NCBI GenBank assembly: GCA_964502525.1
Contig: CAZCXH010000149.1
Coordinates: forward strand, 1 to 13,115
Reading direction: 5' to 3'
Source of the DNA: DATLYB01 sp964502525
Lineage (GTDB): Bacteria; Bacteroidota; Bacteroidia; Chitinophagales; CAIOSU01
Length of the DNA stretch: 13,115 bases
In this document: positions 7,627-13,115 of the stretch, piece by piece
Layout of the letters: the number at the start of each line of letters is the position of its first letter
Position numbering within the stretch: the stretch's first letter is position 1
Made by a program: the position numbers and the translations under genes
The notes under the pieces: model-generated
What the model was told of the DNA's origin: nothing
What the model saw: the letters and a program-made list of their open reading frames with translations, nothing else
The model's database searches: none

Positions 7627-8886
7627 AATTTCTTTCGGATAGCACAAATAATACTTTACCACCGGTGCTGATAGTACAGAAACATTCAACTGGTCTGACG
7701 CTCTCGCCACATCTTTCAATGTGCCGTCTTTGAACAAGATATTGATTTTGCTTCTTTCCGGGTCATAGGCATAATTGCTGGTGCTGGAGGTGAATACGAA
7801 ATATCCGGCTTCATCGCTGCTTTGCAAATGGTATTTTGATTTCACCTCTTTCTTCAGGCGTTCAATCCTTGATTCGGGAAATTCTTCATTCCTCATTTCG
7901 ATTTTCAGGAGCTTTCTTTCAATCAGCTTGCGGCAAAGCATCGAAAGGATTTTATCACGATGATTCACCCAGCTTTTCACCGCTGCCATGACGTCCACAT
8001 CATCGAGCATTGCGAAATTTTCAAGCGGCTCCTCGCTTTCTTCAAACATCCTTTTGGAGATGTTATTTTTCAAAAAGTACTCTAACGGTCGGCTTGCCGA
8101 AACAGGTATTTTCGTTTTGCTTAATTCTTTTGCCCGCTTCAGGATCATAACGAGCAACTGTTCCGCCACGAGCACCGTTTTGTGAAGGTAAACCTGCCAG
8201 TACATCAGCCTTCTTGCAACAAGAAATTTTTCAATGGAGTAGATTCCCTTTTCCTCCACAACAATCTGGTCGTCTTTGATTTCAAGCATTTTAATAATCC
8301 TGTCATTGCCGATTACGCCTTCCTGCACTCCGGTAAAAAAGCTGTCACGCTTCAGGTAGTCGAGACGGTCAACATCCAGTTGGCTTGAAATAAGCTGATG
8401 CAGAAACCGCTTTTTGTAATTGTCCTGGAAAATTTCGATTGACAGAGAAAGTTTTCCTTTATAAAGTTCATTCAATTTAGCCATGAACATCTCCGAGAGG
8501 AATTCATGCGACACCCCGGGGATAAGGCAGTTTTCAAGCGTATGCGAGTAAGGACCATGGCCAATGTCGTGAAGTAATATTCCGATGCGCACCGCTTCTT
8601 CTTCCTTTTCTGATATTGCATGACCTTTTGAGCGCAGCACGTCCAGCGCCATGCCCATCAGATGCATGGCACCGAGCGCATGATGAAAGCGCGTGTGGTT
8701 GGCGCCCGGATAAACATAGTTGGTCAGCCCGAGTTGCGTTATCCTGCGCAAGCGCTGGAAGTAAGGGTGCTCTATTAAATCGAATAAAAGAGGATGGGGA
8801 ATCGTGATGAAGCCATAAACAGGATCATTGAATATCTTGTGTTTGTTGATGGAAGTCAGATTGCTGATTTTGTGGGTGTAGGACAA
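7624..8886 (-). CDS. HD-domain phosphohydrolase (dNTPase/SAMHD1-like)
   Basis: Metal-dependent phosphohydrolase of the HD superfamily; relatives split dNTPs to nucleoside plus triphosphate, but the substrate here is unproven. The core motif set is complete: HTRFHHALG (64-72), LLHDIGHGPYSH (104-115, HD at 106-107) and SSQLDVDRLDYLKRD (167-181, Asp171/Asp173). The segment FNDPVYGFI near the N-terminus is typical of Bacteroidota members, about 400-410 aa long. The start is a problem: the only canonical start in frame is TTG 8886, inside the terminal repeat of an inserted element. Without the element a TAG precedes, and no ATG, GTG or TTG lies before the conserved IFNDPVYGF, so the first 10-14 residues are uncertain. 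It is the first gene of the lpx cluster; this HD-lpxD-lpxC-lpxA order is common in the phylum, to my knowledge. Confidence 0.9.
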   Translation of the reverse strand: MSYTHKISNLTSINKHKIFNDPVYGFITIPHPLLFDLIEHPYFQRLRRITQLGLTNYVYPGANHTRFHHALGAMHLMGMALDVLRSKGHAISEKEEEAVRIGILLHDIGHGPYSHTLENCLIPGVSHEFLSEMFMAKLNELYKGKLSLSIEIFQDNYKKRFLHQLISSQLDVDRLDYLKRDSFFTGVQEGVIGNDRIIKMLEIKDDQIVVEEKGIYSIEKFLVARRLMYWQVYLHKTVLVAEQLLVMILKRAKELSKTKIPVSASRPLEYFLKNNISKRMFEESEEPLENFAMLDDVDVMAAVKSWVNHRDKILSMLCRKLIERKLLKIEMRNEEFPESRIERLKKEVKSKYHLQSSDEAGYFVFTSSTSNYAYDPERSKINILFKDGTLKDVARASDQLNVSVLSAPVVKYYLCYPKEI

Positions 8887-9032
8887 ATTGCATCTTTGAA
8901 TCTGTCACCCTCCAACCTCCCTCCCGATAGAATCGGGATGCTTCGCTATCAAGGGAGGCTGCTACCGCGCGAGGCATCCCCCTTTGAGGGGAACGAAGGG
9001 GGTGAGTGCAATTTGTCCTACACCCGATTTTG
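8866..9032. mobile_element. MITE-like folded element with 19-bp terminal inverted repeats
   Basis: Perfect 19-bp inverted repeats at 8874-8892 and 9007-9025 (GGGTGTAGGACAAATTGCA and its complement) bound about 150 nt without its own gene. GATTTTG occurs just outside both ends (8866-8872 and 9026-9032), a candidate target duplication, though one extra T (8873) separates the left copy from the repeat. Inside are further nested stems: TCACCC 8905-8910 with 9000-9005, CCTCCCT 8916-8922 with 8952-8958, CCCGAT 8923-8928 with ATCGGG 8932-8937, and CCCCCTT 8978-8984 with 8996-9002. Such a compact, fully folded, non-coding element suggests a non-autonomous insertion moved in trans. It covers the 5' end of the HD gene. 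Alternative: a large regulatory hairpin between divergent genes. Confidence 0.7.
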
Positions 9033-9063
9033 CGCTAAATTAATGGAAGCGGTCTCATTTTCG

Positions 9064-9071
9064 TAGCTTTG
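9064..9071 (+). promoter_or_regulatory. Possible Bacteroidota -7 promoter box for hicAB
   Basis: TAGCTTTG matches the Bacteroidota -7 consensus TAnnTTTG exactly. It would start transcription around 9078, about 11 nt before the hicA TTG. No clear -33 TTTG is present at the usual spacing, so this is only a candidate. Confidence 0.35.
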
Positions 9072-9088
9072 AAAAAAGCTATGCCGGT

Positions 9089-9313
9089 TTGAGTAGTTAC
9101 GAAAAACTGCTTCAAAAAATATTGAGCGGAACATCGGATAAAAACATCCGGTTTGATGAACTTGCAAATGTTCTCAGAAGGTTGGGATTTGATGAAAGGG
9201 TGAAAGGAAGCCATTTTATCTATACGATAAATGGCGTTGAGGAAATCATCAATATCCAAACTGCAAAGGGGGGAAAGCGAAGCCTTATCAGGTTAAGCAA
9301 GTCAGGAATCTAA
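9089..9313 (+). CDS. hicA: HicA-type mRNA interferase toxin, frameshifted
   Basis: Toxin of a type II toxin-antitoxin pair; HicA proteins cut translated mRNA. The frame opens at TTG 9089 (MSSYEKLLQKILSG), with FDELANVLRRLGF and the conserved GSHFIYTINGVEEIINIQ, whose His in GSH is the family's catalytic residue. After INIQTAKGG the frame changes: the 74-aa product ends KRSLIRLSKSGI, which is not a HicA tail. The expected tail (KAKPYQVKQVRNLI) is present in the -1 frame from 9274. The break coincides with a G run at 9268-9273; one more G would restore the protein. TTG is forced: TAA at 9041-9043 is in frame and no ATG or GTG lies between. Start-proximal sequence and the His are intact, so the toxin may be inactive, or made by slippage. 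Confidence 0.75.
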   Translation: MSSYEKLLQKILSGTSDKNIRFDELANVLRRLGFDERVKGSHFIYTINGVEEIINIQTAKGGKRSLIRLSKSGI

Positions 9314-9360
9314 TCACTAATTATAAACTGCTGTTAAAAATTGCGAAAGATGAAAAATAA
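9274..9360 (+). pseudogene. Displaced C-terminal frame of hicA
   Basis: Read from 9274 this frame gives KAKPYQVKQVRNLI and then TNYKLLLKIAKDEK, ending at TAA 9358-9360. KPYQVKQVR is the characteristic HicA C-terminus. The stop overlaps the hicB ATG at 9350 by 11 nt, the tight coupling expected of an intact hicA-hicB pair, so this frame is very likely the original end of the toxin gene. Confidence 0.72.
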
Positions 9361-9571
9361 TAATTTCAAATACGAGATCATTATTTATTGGAGCAAAGAT
9401 GACAAAGCATTTATTGCTGAGGTTCCTGAATTGCAAGGTTGCATGGCTGACGGTAAAACTTATGGCGAGGCCTTGCAGAATGCGGAGGTTATCATTTCAG
9501 AATGGATTGAAACGGCAAAGTCATTGAAGCGTAATATACCGGAGCCAAAAGGAAGGTTAAAATATGCTTGA
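9350..9571 (+). CDS. hicB: HicB-type antitoxin
   Basis: 73-aa partner of the toxin upstream. The HicB-like fold is clear: FKYEIIIYWSKDDKAFIAEVPELQGCMADGKTYGEALQNAEVIISEW is split by family landmarks (AEVPELQGC, DGKTYGEAL), then the tail IPEPKGRLKYA. It has no DNA-binding domain, which fits the short HicB_like class. ATG 9350 is preferred over an in-frame TTG at 9341 because homologues begin close to KYEIII and because it overlaps the ancestral hicA stop. The gene is intact while the toxin is not. It is 27 nt upstream of porX on the same strand, so readthrough from the toxin-antitoxin promoter into porX is possible. Confidence 0.88.
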   Translation: MKNNNFKYEIIIYWSKDDKAFIAEVPELQGCMADGKTYGEALQNAEVIISEWIETAKSLKRNIPEPKGRLKYA

Positions 9572-9598
9572 GCGCACTGATTATTCAGGCATTAAAAT

Positions 9599-11155
9599 AT
9601 GAACAATATTCACATACTTTGGGCTGATGACGAGATTGACCTCCTCAAGCCGCAGATATTGTTTCTGGAGCAGAAGGGGTACAAGGTAATCCCGGTCACC
9701 AACGGTCAGGATGCGATTGAAAAATGCAGGAAAAACGGCATTGACATCGTGTTTCTCGATGAGCACATGCCCGGCATCTCAGGGCTCGAGGCGCTTTCGC
9801 AGATAAAATCCATCAATGCGAGCCTGCCGGTGGTGATGATCACCAAAAACGAAGAAGAGAACATCATGGAGGATGCGATAGGCGGGCAGATTGCGGATTA
9901 TCTCATCAAGCCGGTGAAGCCGAACCAGATTTTACTGACGCTGAAGCGCATCATCGAGAACAAGAAGCTGATCAGCGAAAAAACCAATGCCGACTATCAG
10001 CGGGAGTTTCAGCAGATATTTTCTACCATACAAAACAACCAGAACCATTCGGAGTGGGCGGATTTATATAAGAAACTGGTTTACTGGGAGCTGAACCTGG
10101 GCAAGTCAGAAGGCAGCGGAATGAAGGAAGTGCTTGCCATGCAAAAGCAGGAGGCGAACGTGGAGTTTAACAAGTTTATCATTAAGAATTACCTCAATTG
10201 GCTGGACGCGGAAGGAGATAAGGTTCCCGTGATGTCGCATACATTAATGGAAAAGAAGGTATTTCCTCTGGTAAAGAAGGACATGCCGACATTTTTCGTG
10301 CTGATTGACAATCTGCGCTACGATCAATGGAAAACCATACAGCCCGTCATTTCGGAGTCGTTCAGGATGGCGGAAGAAGATTCCTTCTACAGCATCCTGC
10401 CTACGGCAACTCAATACAGCCGCAATGCCATTTTTTCCGGGCTACTGCCTTCGGAGATTGCCGATGAATATCCCAAGCTGTGGAAGAATGACGATGACGA
10501 GGGCGGTAAAAACCTGCATGAGGAGGAGTTCTTCAAGGACCTGCTGAAACGGACATTCCGCGATGAAGTGAAGTCGGCATACATCAAAATCACCAACCAT
10601 CATGACGGAAGAAACCTGGAGAACAATATACTGAATTATATTAATAACAATATTGTAGTCATCGTTTACAATTTCGTTGACATGCTGTCACATGCGCGCA
10701 CGGAGATGGAGGTGCTGAAGGAGCTTGCAAGCGATGAAGCCGCTTACCGTTCGCTGACGCTCTCATGGTTTGACCATTCGCCCCTGCAGAATGCCCTGAA
10801 GAAGCTAGCGGAAAAAGATGTCAGGATCATCATCACCACCGATCACGGTTCCATCAAAGTGACACAGCCCAGCAAGTGCATTGCCGACAAAAGCACCACG
10901 ACCAACATCCGCTATAAAACCGGCAAGAGCCTGAATTATGATGCCAAAGACGTTTTCGAAATCAGAAACCCGCATGATGCTTTCCTGCCAAAAACGTTTG
11001 TCAGCTCCACATTCATTTTCGCAAGGGAAGACAAGTATTTCGTTTATCCCAACAACTACAACCACTTTGTAAACTATTTCCGCAACACGTTTCAGCATGG
11101 AGGCGTTTCTTTGGAAGAGATGATTGTTCCCTTTGCGGTTTATACCACGCGGTGA
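9599..11155 (+). CDS. porX: PorX-type response regulator with PglZ phosphatase-like effector domain
   Basis: 518 aa. Residues 4-120 are a receiver domain: acidic pair Asp10-Asp11, phosphoacceptor Asp54 in VFLDEHMPG, Thr82 and Lys104 (YLIKPVKP). A helical linker follows to about 220. Residues about 225-515 are a PglZ/alkaline-phosphatase superfamily domain. Candidate metal ligands are Asp237 (VLIDNLRYD), Thr271 (LPTATQYSR), Asp361 and His365 (NFVDMLSHA), Asp415-His416 (TTDHG) and His500 (FQHGG). In Porphyromonas gingivalis PorX acts with PorY in control of type 9 secretion; a phosphodiesterase activity has been reported for the effector. No T9SS genes or kinase are in this window. No classical DNA-binding domain is present. 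ATG 9599 is clear. tsaE follows after 3 nt, in the same frame. Confidence 0.93.
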   Translation: MNNIHILWADDEIDLLKPQILFLEQKGYKVIPVTNGQDAIEKCRKNGIDIVFLDEHMPGISGLEALSQIKSINASLPVVMITKNEEENIMEDAIGGQIADYLIKPVKPNQILLTLKRIIENKKLISEKTNADYQREFQQIFSTIQNNQNHSEWADLYKKLVYWELNLGKSEGSGMKEVLAMQKQEANVEFNKFIIKNYLNWLDAEGDKVPVMSHTLMEKKVFPLVKKDMPTFFVLIDNLRYDQWKTIQPVISESFRMAEEDSFYSILPTATQYSRNAIFSGLLPSEIADEYPKLWKNDDDEGGKNLHEEEFFKDLLKRTFRDEVKSAYIKITNHHDGRNLENNILNYINNNIVVIVYNFVDMLSHARTEMEVLKELASDEAAYRSLTLSWFDHSPLQNALKKLAEKDVRIIITTDHGSIKVTQPSKCIADKSTTTNIRYKTGKSLNYDAKDVFEIRNPHDAFLPKTFVSSTFIFAREDKYFVYPNNYNHFVNYFRNTFQHGGVSLEEMIVPFAVYTTR

Positions 11156-11158
11156 GGT

Positions 11159-11593
11159 TTGGAGACGACCATTCACATTCCCGATTTAGAACATATCAAC
11201 GTTGCCGCGCAGAAGTTGCTCGGACTTTGCAAGAACCGGTTTTTTTTCGCATTTTACGGTGATCTTGGTTCCGGGAAAACCACTTTCATCAAAGCGATTT
11301 GCAAAACGCTCGGAAGCCAGGATACGGTTGCAAGCCCAACATTCTCGCTCGTGAATGAATATCAGGCATCGGCTCGATCATCCGCCTACGTCATTTATCA
11401 CATGGACTTTTACCGCCTGAAAAACCTTGAAGAAGCCCTCGAAATCGGAATTGAAGAATACTTCAAAAAAAATAATTGCTATTGTTTTATTGAATGGCCT
11501 GAAATAATTGAATCTTTGCTCCCGGAAAGCAAAGTGAAAGTGAAGATTGAACAACAGCCTGATAATTCCAGAACAGTAATTATAAGGCAATAA
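11159..11593 (+). CDS. tsaE: tRNA threonylcarbamoyladenosine (t6A) biosynthesis ATPase
   Basis: P-loop ATPase that works with TsaB-TsaD to place t6A at A37 of ANN-decoding tRNAs; essential in many bacteria. Landmarks: YGDLGSGKTTFIKAIC (Walker A, about 34-49), VASPTFSLVNEY (the SPTF motif), HMDFYRL and CFIEWPE. The 144 aa are normal length. The start is TTG 11159: the PorX stop TGA is in the same frame two codons upstream and there is no ATG before HMDFYRL. It is separated from porX by one codon (GGT) after the stop, so both are surely on one message, and low-level readthrough would make a PorX-TsaE fusion. Confidence 0.94.
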   Translation: METTIHIPDLEHINVAAQKLLGLCKNRFFFAFYGDLGSGKTTFIKAICKTLGSQDTVASPTFSLVNEYQASARSSAYVIYHMDFYRLKNLEEALEIGIEEYFKKNNCYCFIEWPEIIESLLPESKVKVKIEQQPDNSRTVIIRQ

Positions 11594-11599
11594 ACATTC

Positions 11600-11676
11600 G
11601 GTTTAAAGTTTAAAATCAAAAGTTTAATGTTAACCGTCAACTTTAGACTTTAAACATTAAACTTTAGGCTCTAAAC
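11600..11676. repeat. Heptanucleotide repeat with inverted arms, word RGT-TTAA (locus D)
   Basis: Eleven consecutive 7-nt units without indel from 11600 to 11676. The left arm is AGTTTAA-like (11600-11634), the right arm its inverse (11635-11676, e.g. TTTAAAC, ATTAAAC). The arms contain a perfect 13-bp inverted repeat, AAAGTTTAATGTT at 11619-11631 with its complement at 11653-11665. It fills the tsaE to ald gap, beginning 6 nt after the tsaE stop and ending 11 nt before the ald start. Confidence 0.9.
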
Positions 11677-11687
11677 TCAAGAAGAAG

Positions 11688-12920
11688 TTGGCAATAGAAA
11701 AACCCGTTTCATCATCCATTTCCGGCTACGAAGTGGCATTCGGACTTGCACCGCAGGAGTCCACCGCGCAGTTGAAGCGCAAGGCAAGCAGCCTCTATAT
11801 CGGCATCCCGAAGGAAGTAACGTTCCAGGAGCAGCGCGTGGCGCTGACACCCGAGTCGGTGAGCATTTTAGTGGCCAACGGACACCGTATCGTCATTGAG
11901 TCGAACGCGGGCAAAGGCGCCCATTTCAAAGACAAGGATTATTCAGAAGCCGGAGCCGAAATCGTTTTTGATGTTAAAAAAGTTTTTGACGCTGAGATAA
12001 TCCTGAAGGTTGCTCCGCTCTCTGAGGAAGAGATTTCGATGATGAAGCTGCACCAGATTCTCATCTCGCCCATCCATCTGCCCACCATCAAAGAGGATTA
12101 CATCCTCAAGCTGATGAACAAGCGCGTCACCACGCTGGCGCTCGAATACATGAAAGACGAAGCGGGCACATTTCCTTTTGTCCGGTCTATGAGCGAGATA
12201 GCAGGAAGCGTGGTGATCATCATTGCCGCAGAATATCTCAGCAACGCGCAAAATGGACAGGGGATACTGCTTGGAGGAATTTCAGGCGTTCCCCCTGCCA
12301 AGGTGGTCATTCTGGGGGCGGGCGTTGTCGGTGAATCGTCAACGAGAACCGCTCTCGGTCTCGGTGCTGATGTCAAAATATTCGACAATAACATCTACAA
12401 ACTGATGCGCCTGCAAAACAATATAGGAAGGCGGCTTTTCACATCGAGCATCTATCCTGATGTGCTGCTGCGCGAAATTGCAAGCGCTGACGTGGTGGTG
12501 GGAGCGATTCACTCGGAACTGGGCAGGTCGCCCATCTTGGTCACCGAAGAGATGGTTTCTCAAATGAAACCCGGCTCGGTCATCATTGACGTGAGCATTG
12601 ACCAGGGCGGAGTTTTCGAAACATCGGAAATAACCACGCACGAGAAGCCGACATTCACAAAATATGACGTTATCCACTATTGCGTTCCCAATATCGCCTC
12701 GCGCGTTTCCAAAGTGGCTTCTTATGCCATCAGCAATATTTTATATTCAAGACTGCTCAAGGCGAGCGAATACGGGGGCATCGAAAAATACCTGCTCTAT
12801 GATGCCGGCTCGCGCCATGGAGTTTACATCTACCGCGGCAGCCTCACCAACAAATACCTCAGCGAGCGCTTCAATCTCAAGTTCACGGATATTGATCTGT
12901 TGTTTACGGCTTCGATTTGA
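11688..12920 (+). CDS. ald: Alanine dehydrogenase
   Basis: NAD-dependent interconversion of L-alanine with pyruvate and ammonia. The N-terminal catalytic domain has IGIPKE (38-43), RVALTPE (50-56, Arg50), Lys107 in LKVAPL and His130 in SPIHLP. The Rossmann domain is VVILGAGVVGESS (206-218), with Asp233 ending the second strand. DVSIDQGG (301-308) carries catalytic Asp305, followed by THEKPTF and YCVPNIAS. At 410 aa it is about 40 longer than the classic enzyme: residues 1-35 form an N-terminal extension (GFGLAPQE-like), seen in Bacteroidota members as I recall. The start is TTG 11688; TAA lies ten codons upstream in frame and no ATG or GTG is between. AAGAAGAAG immediately before it may serve as the ribosome site. 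Confidence 0.94.
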   Translation: MAIEKPVSSSISGYEVAFGLAPQESTAQLKRKASSLYIGIPKEVTFQEQRVALTPESVSILVANGHRIVIESNAGKGAHFKDKDYSEAGAEIVFDVKKVFDAEIILKVAPLSEEEISMMKLHQILISPIHLPTIKEDYILKLMNKRVTTLALEYMKDEAGTFPFVRSMSEIAGSVVIIIAAEYLSNAQNGQGILLGGISGVPPAKVVILGAGVVGESSTRTALGLGADVKIFDNNIYKLMRLQNNIGRRLFTSSIYPDVLLREIASADVVVGAIHSELGRSPILVTEEMVSQMKPGSVIIDVSIDQGGVFETSEITTHEKPTFTKYDVIHYCVPNIASRVSKVASYAISNILYSRLLKASEYGGIEKYLLYDAGSRHGVYIYRGSLTNKYLSERFNLKFTDIDLLFTASI

Positions 12921-12942
12921 GGGCATTCTGACAACATACAAG

Positions 12943-12979
12943 CTCCAAACCGTAAACATGTAAACCGTAAACTGTAAAC
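12943..12979. repeat. Heptanucleotide repeat, word RGT-TTAC on the minus strand (locus E)
   Basis: Downstream of ald, GTAAAC occurs at 12952, 12960, 12967 and 12974, that is, at spacings 8, 7 and 7, with a decayed unit (CTCCAAA) before. The word is the same as at locus A, 8 kb away. Only one arm is visible. It begins about 23 nt after the ald stop. Confidence 0.8.
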
Positions 12980-13115
12980 GGCTCAATGGCGCAATTTATC
13001 CCGTTCAAAGTATAACATTAATACCTACCTATGCAGGAAACGGGGTGAATTACCGTATTTGCACAGGGCAATCGCATCTAAATTTTAAGAATCTTGAGAA
13101 GGTAGTCTCTGTCCC
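12980..13115. other. Non-coding tail, possible insertion-element end
   Basis: No convincing gene is seen in either strand to the window edge. The stretch from about 13063 (CAGGGCAATCGCATCTAAA) reminds me of terminal sequences of IS4/ISAs1-like elements in Bacteroidota, but there is no transposase in view and I cannot confirm the match. The element, if real, would lie beyond the right edge. Confidence 0.25.

Noticed and set aside
8794..9066. Plus-strand 90-aa open frame over the HD gene start and the folded element
   Set aside because: It crosses the mobile element and the antisense of the HD N-terminus; no domain resemblance.
9341..9349. Longer hicB start at TTG 9341
   Set aside because: ATG 9350 is nearby, fits homologue length and overlaps the ancestral hicA stop.
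4891..12979. CRISPR array interpretation of the short repeats
   Set aside because: Units are 7 nt with no unique spacers and no cas genes nearby.

Overview
The window reads as a chromosomal segment of a Bacteroidota bacterium, probably of the Sphingobacteriales/Chitinophagales type. The evidence is a fused LpxC-FabZ protein, a PorX-type response regulator carrying a PglZ domain, a Bacteroidota-style HicA/HicB pair, and weak ribosome-binding sites. The nearest named species cannot be judged from the sequence alone.

Layout. 1-2500 (minus strand): two glycosyltransferase genes joined by an ATGA overlap; the downstream one runs off the left edge and is a tandem-domain enzyme with a coiled-coil linker. 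2677-3429 (plus): a SAM-dependent methyltransferase, divergent from the glycosyltransferases. 3469-8886 (minus): a compact cluster transcribed as HD-phosphohydrolase, lpxD, lpxC-fabZ, lpxA, then a lone ABC ATPase. The three lpx genes supply the first three dedicated steps of lipid A synthesis, and FabZ makes the enoyl-ACP of fatty acid synthesis. 8866-9032: a small folded element with perfect 19-bp terminal inverted repeats and candidate 7-bp flanking duplications, lying exactly over the 5' end of the HD gene. 9089-9571 (plus): a hicA-hicB toxin-antitoxin pair whose toxin is frameshifted at a G6 run. 9599-12920 (plus): porX, tsaE and alanine dehydrogenase. 12921-13115: a repeat and then non-coding sequence to the edge.

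The most unusual signal is a family of intergenic repeats. Five places (4891-4970, 6383-6436, 7503-7626, 11600-11676, 12943-12979) hold tandem units of exactly 7 nt. All have the grammar R-G-T plus a locus-specific tetranucleotide (TTAC, CATT, ATTG, TTAA, TTAC). Three of the five carry a second, inverted arm and could fold into long hairpins. The word differs between loci while the period, the RGT head and the placement are kept. Every same-strand gene junction wider than about 80 nt has one, ending only 5-14 nt from the next start codon. I do not recognise this as a named element.

Another oddity is the start codons. Five genes have TTG and one has GTG as the only canonical start that sequence and in-frame upstream stops allow.
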